DNA of 56,273 bases from Gammaproteobacteria bacterium (GTDB taxonomy: Bacteria > Pseudomonadota > Gammaproteobacteria > DSM-16500), in the NCBI GenBank assembly GCA_013286085.1, contig JABDGK010000006.1, positions 10,638 to 66,910 on the forward strand, read 5' to 3'. The notes under the pieces are model-generated. The model made no database searches. It saw only the letters and a list, made by a program, of their open reading frames with translations, and was not told the DNA's origin. A program made the position numbers and the translations under genes. This document shows positions 44,377 through 52,162 of the stretch, in pieces. The first letter of the stretch is position 1. Every line of letters starts with the position of its first letter.

Positions 44377-45468
44377 TTACTGGTAATATTGTCCGAAGCG
44401 ATTATTGATTAAATCATTTAAAGAAAATTGTTCTTGGCGAATATAGCCTTTGTATTTGTCTGGTCGACTTAGCACTAAATCGAGAATAGCGCAAAGACCC
44501 GATGCAGTAGTTAATTGAATCGCTGACCAATTTAAGTTGTTAATTTGTTTGGGGTAGAATTTTTTGACGTAATTTTCTTCGGTGAAGATATGGTTTTTAG
44601 TGCCTGTTACGGATACATAAACCAGTACAACATCTTGATAGGTTTTCGGAATAGCATTTTCGAGAATACGTTTTAGTGTATCGCGATCATTATTCAAATC
44701 TAAATCATTCATCAAAAAATGCATTTTGGCGCAGTGACCAGGATAGCGAATCGTTTTATAACTCATGTGTTTGACTTTATTCAGGTAAGAATTAGCTAAG
44801 CTACCAATGCCACCGGATGTGTTAAATGCTTCATACGTTAAACCATCAATTTTAATTTCTTCTACATCATCCAGCGGCAATACATTGACTTCTTGGCCAT
44901 TCTCGATTGCTTGGCACAAATTGCCATATTCGTTAATCAAACCATCGGTTGACCAGGTCAATGAATATTGCAAGCCGTTGCTGATGTTAAGCGGTAATGC
45001 ACCGACGCGCATTTTAACGGAGGTTAAGGTGGGGAAATTTTTCATTAAATCATTGGCGACGATGCTAATAAAGCCGGGAGCTAAACCACATTGTGGCACA
45101 AATGCCGCATTGCTATTTTTTGCCAACTCTAAAATCGTGCTTGCCGTTCGTGTGTCTTCTGTTAAATCAAAATAGTTCATGTTAAATTGATGCGCCACTT
45201 TCGCAATGGCAATGTTGAGATAATACGGTAGGCAAGGCACGATCGCTTGCACGGGATTTTTTTTCAAAAAATTCGCAATGTCATTTGGATCTTCCGCATT
45301 GATTTTTACTGTTTCTATGTTGTTTGATTTTGCCAGTAGGCGATCAAGATCGGGGCGATTTTCTAAATGCAGATCAGCAAGATAAACATGATAATCGTTG
45401 GAGTTCGCTAATAAGAAAGAAATCAAGGTGCCAATTTTACCTGCACCTAGAACGAGTATTTTTTGCAT
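44377..45468 (-). CDS. Saccharopine dehydrogenase-family enzyme, likely lysine 6-dehydrogenase or saccharopine dehydrogenase
   Basis: 363 residues, with an N-terminal Rossmann fold (ILVLGAGKIGTLISFLLA, residues 3-20) and a D for the ribose near 32 (YLADLH). The catalytic-domain stretches FDLTEDTRTA, PQCGLAPGFISIVANDL and NTSGGIGSLAN match the saccharopine dehydrogenase/lysine 6-dehydrogenase group, whose single-domain members are about this long. Either reaction yields 2-aminoadipate semialdehyde, the substrate of the following ALDH7 enzyme. Which one cannot be decided here; no lysine-ketoglutarate reductase lies in the window, which slightly favours the direct lysine 6-dehydrogenase reading. 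Confidence 0.82.
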   Translation of the reverse strand: MQKILVLGAGKIGTLISFLLANSNDYHVYLADLHLENRPDLDRLLAKSNNIETVKINAEDPNDIANFLKKNPVQAIVPCLPYYLNIAIAKVAHQFNMNYFDLTEDTRTASTILELAKNSNAAFVPQCGLAPGFISIVANDLMKNFPTLTSVKMRVGALPLNISNGLQYSLTWSTDGLINEYGNLCQAIENGQEVNVLPLDDVEEIKIDGLTYEAFNTSGGIGSLANSYLNKVKHMSYKTIRYPGHCAKMHFLMNDLDLNNDRDTLKRILENAIPKTYQDVVLVYVSVTGTKNHIFTEENYVKKFYPKQINNLNWSAIQLTTASGLCAILDLVLSRPDKYKGYIRQEQFSLNDLINNRFGQYYQ

Positions 45469-45495
45469 TTATAAAATCCTTTTATACTGAATAAA

Positions 45496-45963
45496 TTACC
45501 CAACCATATATGTCGCCGTCCCTGTTGCTAGCAACGTACTCTCTTGATTAAACAATTCCATACGCGTAAAAGAAATTTTGTTACCCGTATTAATCACATA
45601 CGCTTTCGCAATAAAGCGCGTACCCTTGCCAGGCCGGATGAAACTCACTTGCATATCAATCGTACTGGTTTTACCAATGATTTTTGCAATTTCATCATCT
45701 GCTTTGTCAGCATGCTTGTAAATCACAGATGACATCGCTGCCATACCACCAGCCATGTCTAACACAGATGAAATAACACCGCCGTGTAAAATACCATGCA
45801 AGAAATTACCTACCAAATCGTTTTTCATATCGAAACTCATGGTGATATGCGTTTGTTCCATTTCCTCTAATTGCAAGCCAAGCATGCGATTGAAAGGGAT
45901 TTCTAAAAAAACACTCGCAAGCTTGGTGAGAGCTTGCGAGGGGGTGGGGTTTAAAGAGCTCAT
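45496..45963 (-). CDS. Hotdog-fold thioesterase (PaaI/YiiD type)
   Basis: 155 residues with the hotdog signature NFLHGILHGGVISSVLDMAGG near 53-72 and MQVSFIRPGKGTRFIAKA near 106. Members hydrolyse acyl-CoA thioesters; the substrate is unknown here. Its stop is 27 bp before the saccharopine dehydrogenase-like gene, so it probably heads or shares that operon. A link to lysine breakdown (glutaryl- or other acyl-CoA) is possible but not needed by the pathway. Confidence 0.85.
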   Translation of the reverse strand: MSSLNPTPSQALTKLASVFLEIPFNRMLGLQLEEMEQTHITMSFDMKNDLVGNFLHGILHGGVISSVLDMAGGMAAMSSVIYKHADKADDEIAKIIGKTSTIDMQVSFIRPGKGTRFIAKAYVINTGNKISFTRMELFNQESTLLATGTATYMVG

Positions 45964-45998
45964 TTAATTCCTAATTACAATGTAAACGTTGAAAAGAG

Positions 45999-46769
45999 TT
46001 ACTCGTGCGAGGGCCCACCAGAAATATCAGTTGGTTTTTTAAGGTCCCAAGGACTTTTATAGGTATTTTCATTGTCTAAGTTGAAATCTTCGGTATCTCG
46101 TTCTAGATTATTTTTGTTGGCCGTGTCAACTTGATTAGGCACATCGGTCGGATTGCCAATGTTAGCAGCATTTGGATTGGGTCGATTCGCGTTACCCTTG
46201 GGGCTATATCCAAGTAAGTTAGTCATCGCTTCTTCCACTAGTCTCATCATTCTTTCTTCTTCATCACCTACTTTGACTTTGTTATCTTTACTAGAAGGTT
46301 CTTTTTCCCATTTGTCTTTGATGCTTTTCATATCTCTGATGAGTTGGTCTATGTTTTCTGGTTTAAATAGTTTTTCTCTTTCTTTTCTTCGTTCGGGATT
46401 AGGATCCATGTTGTTTAGTGCGTTTAATTTATTTTTTAGCAAAAATTTTAAATTGTCTTTATCTTCTTTATTATTAGGATCGATAATTTTATCGAGTAAT
46501 TGTTTGCATTCCTGTTGAAGTCTGCGCATCGTATCCAATTCGATGGCTTTACCTACCTCCAGTGCTGCGTCGAGAGTGGCCTGTAGTTCGGATGGAGTCA
46601 GTTTTTTAGAGTCAACGCCTTCAGGGTGATTTTTTACTAACATTTCTTTAGCAATTTGCACGACGAGGTCAAGTTCCACTTTTGGGATGTCATGCCCAAC
46701 TTTCTCGATAAGCATATTTTCAAGCGATTTAGTGACATCTTCAATCGGTTGCGGTTGTTGAAATGGCAT
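45999..46769 (-). CDS. Helical hydrophilic protein with PmrA-like promoter, candidate effector
   Basis: Not recognised; 256 residues. ATG 46769 (MPFQQPQPIEDV) is chosen because AAGGAG lies 5 nt before it; an in-frame TTG at 46787 has none. Residues 1-180 are charged helices (DTMRRLQQECKQLLDKIID, NIDQLIRDMKSIKDKWEKE), and the last ~70 are Asn/Pro/Asp-rich and disordered, ending GGPSHE. No signal peptide or membrane span. The promoter carries the same TTAA tandem box as the 895-residue orphan. It lies 36 bp upstream of the thioesterase gene on the same strand, so its promoter may also drive the lysine genes. Confidence 0.72.
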   Translation of the reverse strand: MPFQQPQPIEDVTKSLENMLIEKVGHDIPKVELDLVVQIAKEMLVKNHPEGVDSKKLTPSELQATLDAALEVGKAIELDTMRRLQQECKQLLDKIIDPNNKEDKDNLKFLLKNKLNALNNMDPNPERRKEREKLFKPENIDQLIRDMKSIKDKWEKEPSSKDNKVKVGDEEERMMRLVEEAMTNLLGYSPKGNANRPNPNAANIGNPTDVPNQVDTANKNNLERDTEDFNLDNENTYKSPWDLKKPTDISGGPSHE

Positions 46770-46806
46770 AAACACTCCTTCAAACAAAAATTCTACTTAT
46801 GTATAA

Positions 46807-46839
46807 ATTATAGCAAGCCAATATTAAGCGTTTCTTAAC
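46807..46839 (-). promoter_or_regulatory. PmrA-like box with extended -10
   Basis: On the minus strand GTTAAG (46834-46839) and CTTAATATT (starting 46828) are 11 bp apart, then 10 bp, then TGCTATAAT (46807-46815; -10 is 46807-46812). The geometry is the same as at 13577-13609. Confidence 0.6.
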
Positions 46840-46887
46840 GGTTATTCACTTGGCTTCCTGGGGATTTATGCATTACAGTTGTCGCCT

Positions 46888-49197
46888 ATGAATACGAATA
46901 AATCCATCATTTTACGAGTTGCTGTCCCAACGCCTTTGCGCCAGACATTTGATTATCTTGCACCTGCTGGCTGTAGTCCAGCGGCTTTGCAGGCTGGAAT
47001 TCGGGTGCGGGTGCCTTTTGGACATCGTGAATTGGTGGGGGTGCTATTGGAGGTGGTGGCAGAGCCACAAATTGCCGCCTCTAAATTAAAGCAAGTTATT
47101 GAATTAATTGATATAAATCCAGTTATTCCGGCTGAGGTGTTGACGCTGTGCCTCTGGGCAGCCGATTATTATCATCATCCTATTGGCGATGTATTAGAAA
47201 CGGCATTGCCGGTTTTATTACGTCAAGGCAAGCCTGCTGTGGCCAGCATTGAGCCTAATTGGTGTCTAACTGAACAAGGCCAAGTCATTGATTTGACAAC
47301 ATTAACCCGGGCGCGGCGGCAAGCAGATATTTTGATCTGGCTAAAATCACAGCCATCTGGTGTCACAGCCAAGCAGCTGAAAGAATATAAGGTGCCGCGC
47401 ACCATCTTAACGGCGCTGTGTGAAAAAGGATTAGTAAAGGAAGCGTCTTTTCTCCCTTCTCCCGCTAGCGGGAGAAGGGTTGGGGATGAGGGTTGGGACG
47501 TGTCTCGTTCTGTAGAGAATAGGCGAGAAGTAAACACCCTCACCCCTACCCCTCTCCCGCAAGCGGGAGAGGGAATTTATCATCAAGACATGCTTGAGTT
47601 AAATGCCGCTCAACAAGTCGCACTCACCGCTATTCTTACTGCGCTGAATACTTTCCAAATTTTTTTGCTAGATGGTGTCACGGGCAGTGGCAAAACAGAA
47701 GTGTACTTACAATCGATCACCAAAATTTTAGCACAACAAAAACAAGTATTAGTGTTAGTGCCCGAAATTGGTTTAACACCACAAACAATTCAACGTTTTC
47801 GTGAACGTTTTTCTGTGCCGGTTGTTGCATTACATTCTGGTCTAAGTGATAAAGAACGGTTGAATGCTTGGCTTAGCGCAAAAGACGGTACAGCAAAAAT
47901 TATCATTGGTACGCGCTCCGCCATTTTCACGCCATTTCAACATTTAGGTTTAATCATTGTTGATGAAGAACATGATGTATCGTTTAAGCAACAAGATGGT
48001 TTTCGTTATCATGCACGCGATTTAGCGATTATGATTGCGCAAGCGCAACAAATTCCAATTGTATTAGGTTCAGCAACGCCATCACTCGAAACATTAAGCC
48101 GCGCAAAACAAGGTCGCTATCAGCATTTGCATTTGCCAGAGCGTGCGGGTGTGGCGGAGCCGCCACGGTTTTGTGTGTTAGATATTCGTAACAAATATCT
48201 CGAAGAAGGGTTGTCCGAACCTTTATTACAAGCGATGCGCGAGCATTTGCAACAGGGCGATCAAGTGATGTTGTTTTTGAATCGCCGCGGTTATGCGCCC
48301 GTGATGATGTGTCATGCTTGTGGTTGGATGTCAAAATGCAAGCGTTGCGATGCACGCATGACATTTCATCATGAACCAAAACGATTACACTGTCATCACT
48401 GTGATGGACGTCGTCCAGTGCCAATTAAGTGTGATGATTGCGGTGTGAAAGATTTACAAATTATTGGGTTAGGTACGGAGCGTTTAGAAGAAGCGTTAAA
48501 AAAATATTTCCCTGCTGTATCGATTGCACGCATTGATCGTGATAGTACGCAACGCAAAGGCAGTATGGAAAATTTGCTGGATGGTGTGCAACGTGGTGAT
48601 TATCAAATTTTAGTGGGTACGCAAATGCTCGCGAAAGGCCACCATTTTCCGAATGTCACATTGGTGGGAATCATCGATGCAGACAGCGGATTTTTTAGTT
48701 CGGATTTTCGTGCGATTGAACGCATGGGGCAGTTGGTTTTGCAAGTAGCTGGTCGTGCGGGACGCGTGTCTAAACCGGGGACGGTAGTGATTCAAACACA
48801 TCATCCAGATCATCTCTTATTGCATCAATTGCTGCGCGATAGTTATCGTCAATTTGCGACAACCTTATTGGCTGAGCGCGAGCAAGCAGAGTTGCCGCCA
48901 TTTGGGTATTTGGCACTGTTTCGGGCTGAGGTGCATCAAGCTGAGCAAGCGATGCATTTTCTGGAACAAATCAAAGGGTTAGCGACAAAATTAGGAGAAT
49001 CTTTACCAATCTGGGGGCCGGTGTCGGCGCCCATGGCTAGGCGTGCAGGGAAATTTCGCGTACAACTACTGATCAGCTCAAAGCACAGACCGGTTTTGCA
49101 GCGTTGTTTAAAACGTTTATTGCCGGATATTGAAAAGCTAAAAAGCAAACAACAGGTGCGTTGGTCGTTGGATGTCGATCCGCTGGAAATGTTTTAA
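46888..49197 (+). CDS. priA: Primosomal replication protein N' (PriA helicase) with in-frame palindromic insert
   Basis: 3'-to-5' DNA helicase that restarts stalled forks. About 769 residues against about 730 usual. The 3' DNA-binding domain (LRVAVPTPLRQTFDYLAP) is at the N-terminus. Walker A GVTGSGKTEV is near 262, DEEH (IIVDEEHDVSFKQ) near 358. The Zn-binding cysteines (CHACGWMSKCKRCDA, HCHHCDGRRP, CDDCG) run from about 475, then AGRAGR near 623. ATG 46888 is preferred to a TTG at 46879; neither has a good ribosome site. Residues about 188-229 (SPASGRRVGDEG, then TPTPLPQAGEG) come from a repeat element, placed between the N-terminal region and the helicase core, where a loop can be tolerated. 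The frame is kept, so the protein is probably functional. Confidence 0.95.
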   Translation: MNTNKSIILRVAVPTPLRQTFDYLAPAGCSPAALQAGIRVRVPFGHRELVGVLLEVVAEPQIAASKLKQVIELIDINPVIPAEVLTLCLWAADYYHHPIGDVLETALPVLLRQGKPAVASIEPNWCLTEQGQVIDLTTLTRARRQADILIWLKSQPSGVTAKQLKEYKVPRTILTALCEKGLVKEASFLPSPASGRRVGDEGWDVSRSVENRREVNTLTPTPLPQAGEGIYHQDMLELNAAQQVALTAILTALNTFQIFLLDGVTGSGKTEVYLQSITKILAQQKQVLVLVPEIGLTPQTIQRFRERFSVPVVALHSGLSDKERLNAWLSAKDGTAKIIIGTRSAIFTPFQHLGLIIVDEEHDVSFKQQDGFRYHARDLAIMIAQAQQIPIVLGSATPSLETLSRAKQGRYQHLHLPERAGVAEPPRFCVLDIRNKYLEEGLSEPLLQAMREHLQQGDQVMLFLNRRGYAPVMMCHACGWMSKCKRCDARMTFHHEPKRLHCHHCDGRRPVPIKCDDCGVKDLQIIGLGTERLEEALKKYFPAVSIARIDRDSTQRKGSMENLLDGVQRGDYQILVGTQMLAKGHHFPNVTLVGIIDADSGFFSSDFRAIERMGQLVLQVAGRAGRVSKPGTVVIQTHHPDHLLLHQLLRDSYRQFATTLLAEREQAELPPFGYLALFRAEVHQAEQAMHFLEQIKGLATKLGESLPIWGPVSAPMARRAGKFRVQLLISSKHRPVLQRCLKRLLPDIEKLKSKQQVRWSLDVDPLEMF
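47451..47574. repeat. Palindrome pair inserted in frame within priA
   Basis: CTTCTCCCGCTAGCGGGAGAAG and CTCTCCCGCAAGCGGGAGAG with the usual TTGGGGATGAGGGT and CACCCTCACCCCTACC flanks and a spacer of about 50 bp. It is the same unit as at 33043 and 42732, but here it lies wholly inside a reading frame without stops. Confidence 0.93.
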
Positions 49198-49230
49198 AGG
49201 ATTATAAAAAAACGAGAGAGTGTGCGTATC

Positions 49231-50703
49231 ATGTTGAGTCGTTTAAAAAAAGCTGCGTTTGGTGCGGTTGTTTTGTTTGTCAGTTCTGTGGAAGCTTATC
49301 GAGGTGCTGCAGATCAGAGAGTCAAACAGAATAGCAGTATGGAGTTTTTTGGGGCGCTTGCTGCAATTGCTGTGCCAGTCACGCTGGTTGCTATGGCGGA
49401 AAAAAACCGTATTTTGTTCTGGCTCAAAAGTTTTCGCTACGTTCGTGCTAAGCCTCAAATTCCGACGCCTATTGTTAACTCTCATGTTGTGAAGCAATCG
49501 ATGTCGAACGCTACAACAAATAAGGGATCAACAGTAGATAAAACATGGATGACGACCACGATTCAATTAATACCAGAAAGATATTCGAGGTCGTTTTCAA
49601 CTACTCAAACCCGTAACGAAAAGACTCGAGATATTCGTGAAGTTCTACGACAAAAACAAGAAAACAGAGAAAAAGCACAGGCTGCTGTAGCGGCTGCAAA
49701 ATTAGCAGCACAACAAACAATAAAGCCAGTTCGTGCTACATCATCGACTTCGACTGTCTTAGCTTTAACTGCTATGTCGTCATCGACGGCTACTGCAATC
49801 GATGTTGCTATTAAGCCACGCAAACCATTACGTGCCTATATTGAAGCTATTTTCCATCATGCAAAAAAGCTGGTGGTTTTAAGGGGCTTGCCCTCGCATT
49901 CATCAGACTCTGTGCGGACAAAGCATTTGTTAGTGCTTTATCATTTGCATAAATACAATTTAGTTATTTTAGATTTAATGAAAGAATATCCATTACAACG
50001 CACTAATGTGTATGGCGAGATTGTGATTCCTTTGCGGACAGGCATGGCGCATTTTGCGAGCCAGGTTACAGCTGGGCAAACTAGCGCAGCTTTGCTCAAG
50101 GTGTATATGAGTCTCAATGACTTTGTTACAAAAAAAGGAAAAATGAATTTGAAGGACGTCATGGCTGCAATAGATGCCAATTGTCTTTTGTTAAGTGAGA
50201 CAGCTCTTTTTGATATTACCAAGAAGTCTATTGAAGTGGAGTTCGCGGCCAATACAAAACAAAATTATGATGATTTCCAAAATAAATTTTTCGCTGAGCT
50301 GCTACAGCGCGCACAAGACGTTAAGCAATCAACCCAAGGAGAATTTTCTTCGGAAGATAAGCGTAATGCCTTGAGTATGTTGGTGATGATGAGTTTAGAA
50401 AAACTACCTTCACATCGGTTGCCGCAAATGAGAGCGGAGCCAAAAACGTTCGCGCGCGGTGTGGTCAGGTTAATAGAAAAAATCCGTGATGTGCGTAATC
50501 GTGTTTCGCACGATGTTGACGATGTCAGTGTCACAGCATTCAATCCGTTGTATCGACAGCTACTTCGACAGTCACATGTGAGTAAGCCTCACTCGAATCA
50601 TTTATTTACTATGGCAGGTCAATCAAATGGTGTTGTATCATCATCACCGGCGGTTCAGGTAGACAATAATCCATTTGTACCTAAATTTGCATTAAAGCCT
50701 TAA
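49231..50703 (+). CDS. Hypothetical protein with N-terminal membrane segments, 490 residues
   Basis: Not recognised. ATG 49231 is taken; GAGAGAG ends 10 nt before it (a GTG at 49222 would leave 1 nt). Two hydrophobic stretches near the N-terminus (AAFGAVVLFVSSVEAY; FFGALAAIAVPVTLVAMAE) could anchor it. Then come a Lys/Ala helix (RQKQENREKAQAAVAAAKLA) and a helical C-terminal domain of about 300 residues, with a VRLIEKIRDVRNRVSHDVDD stretch near 425 that recalls HEPN-like or abortive-infection helices (R-x4-6-H: RNRVSH). The HEPN likeness rests on that short motif only. It starts 33 bp after priA and may be read through from it. Confidence 0.68.
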   Translation: MLSRLKKAAFGAVVLFVSSVEAYRGAADQRVKQNSSMEFFGALAAIAVPVTLVAMAEKNRILFWLKSFRYVRAKPQIPTPIVNSHVVKQSMSNATTNKGSTVDKTWMTTTIQLIPERYSRSFSTTQTRNEKTRDIREVLRQKQENREKAQAAVAAAKLAAQQTIKPVRATSSTSTVLALTAMSSSTATAIDVAIKPRKPLRAYIEAIFHHAKKLVVLRGLPSHSSDSVRTKHLLVLYHLHKYNLVILDLMKEYPLQRTNVYGEIVIPLRTGMAHFASQVTAGQTSAALLKVYMSLNDFVTKKGKMNLKDVMAAIDANCLLLSETALFDITKKSIEVEFAANTKQNYDDFQNKFFAELLQRAQDVKQSTQGEFSSEDKRNALSMLVMMSLEKLPSHRLPQMRAEPKTFARGVVRLIEKIRDVRNRVSHDVDDVSVTAFNPLYRQLLRQSHVSKPHSNHLFTMAGQSNGVVSSSPAVQVDNNPFVPKFALKP

Positions 50704-50766
50704 AAATCCAACAAAAATGCTGTTGACCTCCACAAAAACTTTGTTATACTGGCGCCTCTAAAAAAT

Positions 50767-50850
50767 GCCGGGATGGCGGAACTGGTAGACGCGCCGGACT
50801 CAAAATCCGGTGGTGGCAACACCGTGTCGGTTCGATTCCGACTCTCGGTA
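50767..50850 (+). tRNA. tRNA-Leu (anticodon CAA)
   Basis: An 84-nt class II tRNA. The anticodon stem CCGGA/TCCGG encloses CTCAAAA, so the anticodon is CAA (reads UUG). The variable arm GGTGGCAACACC is as in bacterial leucine tRNAs, and the T arm is GTCGG TTCGATT CCGAC. The acceptor stem pairs GCCGGGA with TCTCGGT, leaving two G-U pairs including position 1-72. CCA is not encoded (GTG follows A73). A T6 run comes just after. Confidence 0.95.
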
Positions 50851-50862
50851 GTGTTTTTTAGG

Positions 50863-51732
50863 TTATTTTCTCTTGTTTCCACTCTCTAATCTGATTATTT
50901 TTGTTTCATCGATGCGGCGATTGTTCTCCGCTACTAACTGCTTAAACACGAGGACCTCTTTGTATGCCTCATTATTTGCTTGGGTAATTTCTTGTGATTT
51001 TTCAAATTGGTCTTTGTATACGGCTTGTGTTTCTTTACCTCTGAATAACGATTTTCTGCTCTGACTTGTCGAGAGTTGAGATTGAATGGATTCAAAAGTT
51101 TTTTGCTGATCAGCCTCTGTCTTGCAGTTCGCTAGTGTCTCTTTAATATTTTGTAAGCCTGAGGGAAGCATATCATCCAAATGAAGGCGTGCTTGCAAAG
51201 AGCTAGTAGAAACGATAGTACCGATGTTTTTCACAAAATTTAATTTTGCATTGCGTGTTTGGGCTTGATGTAAATTGAATACCATATCAGTGGCTTTATC
51301 AGCATCTGCTGTACTTCTGTAGTCAAAATGTGTTCGTTTATTTCGTAGAGCATCATTTGGGTTAATGAACAGCTTGGCCTTATCTAAGATTTCTTCATAA
51401 GTATCAAAAAACTTTTTTAAAACTTCTTCTCGAATGTATAAAGCGAATGTCTCTTTTTCTAGAGGACCAATTGTTGTTTGTGCAGATTCAAGATGAAGAT
51501 CAATATCGGTGATAAAATTACTTATGCCAGATTTTTCAAACATTTTGCCGAGTTTTTTCCAGAGATTTTCTAGAATGGGCTCGACCACGGCAGCATACCG
51601 ATCGGATTTCTTCATGCCTCGGTCCATACTAGTGTTCTGAAGATCTTGATCTAAATCTTGCATAGCGCATTTGCATGCAGCATCGATGTCAGCGAGAATC
51701 TTGTCGCGTGCACTCTTAAAATTTCTAAACAT
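50863..51732 (-). CDS. Helical hypothetical protein, 289 residues
   Basis: Not recognised. Charged alpha-helical throughout (NLWKKLGKMFEKSGISNFI, EEVLKKFFDTYEEILDKAKL, VFKQLVAENNRRIDETKII), with a basic GNKRK tail. No signal peptide or membrane span. It converges on tRNA-Leu with 12 bp between. It has an AT-rich upstream region with TATAAT on its strand near 51793 but no PmrA-like box. Composition and isolation are like the other orphans here. Confidence 0.7.
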   Translation of the reverse strand: MFRNFKSARDKILADIDAACKCAMQDLDQDLQNTSMDRGMKKSDRYAAVVEPILENLWKKLGKMFEKSGISNFITDIDLHLESAQTTIGPLEKETFALYIREEVLKKFFDTYEEILDKAKLFINPNDALRNKRTHFDYRSTADADKATDMVFNLHQAQTRNAKLNFVKNIGTIVSTSSLQARLHLDDMLPSGLQNIKETLANCKTEADQQKTFESIQSQLSTSQSRKSLFRGKETQAVYKDQFEKSQEITQANNEAYKEVLVFKQLVAENNRRIDETKIIRLESGNKRK

Positions 51733-51876
51733 GATTGTTCCACCATCGGTTTTTAAGGACAGTCTCTGGTATTATTAATAAACATTTATTATAAAAAGAG
51801 CAAGTTTTAATCCCGTGTGCGGCAAGTATTTTTTATTAGCGTTAGGTTTTAGGGGTCGGTATACTTGTCCAGCCAT

Positions 51877-51952
51877 GCCCCGGTGGCACAGTGGATAGCG
51901 CGGCCCCCTCCTAAGGGGCAGGTCGCCGGTTCGATTCCGGCCCGGGGCGCCA
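51877..51952 (+). tRNA. tRNA-Arg (anticodon CCU)
   Basis: 76 nt with encoded CCA. The acceptor stem is GCCCCGG/CCGGGGC, the anticodon loop CTCCTAA gives CCT (reads AGG), and the T arm is GCCGG TTCGATT CCGGC. The 3' end of tRNA-Arg is a frequent integration site, and the region to its right has different repeats and gene debris. Confidence 0.97.
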
Positions 51953-52123
51953 AATAAATCATAAAATCAGTAAATTACAAAATTCAAAGTTTAGCAACCC
52001 TCTAGTTTTTTCTGTTCGGGGCCTCCATGGGGGCCTCCAAATTAATTATTACAATCAAATTATTACAATAACTCAGCCGGCTTTGTATTAGTTATCCTGT
52101 CTCTTTAATAGCCACGGCTGGTG

Positions 52124-52129
52124 TATAAT
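52124..52129 (+). promoter_or_regulatory. Candidate -10 of the QWDII-repeat gene
   Basis: TATAAT 34 bp upstream of the ATG; the best -35 is unclear. The rest of the gap 51953-52162 holds two GGGGCCTCC repeats at about 52018-52038, which may be a remnant of an integration junction; no gene is seen. Confidence 0.4.
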
Positions 52130-52162
52130 TGATATAGCAAATTCATTCAGAGGACCCTTGTA

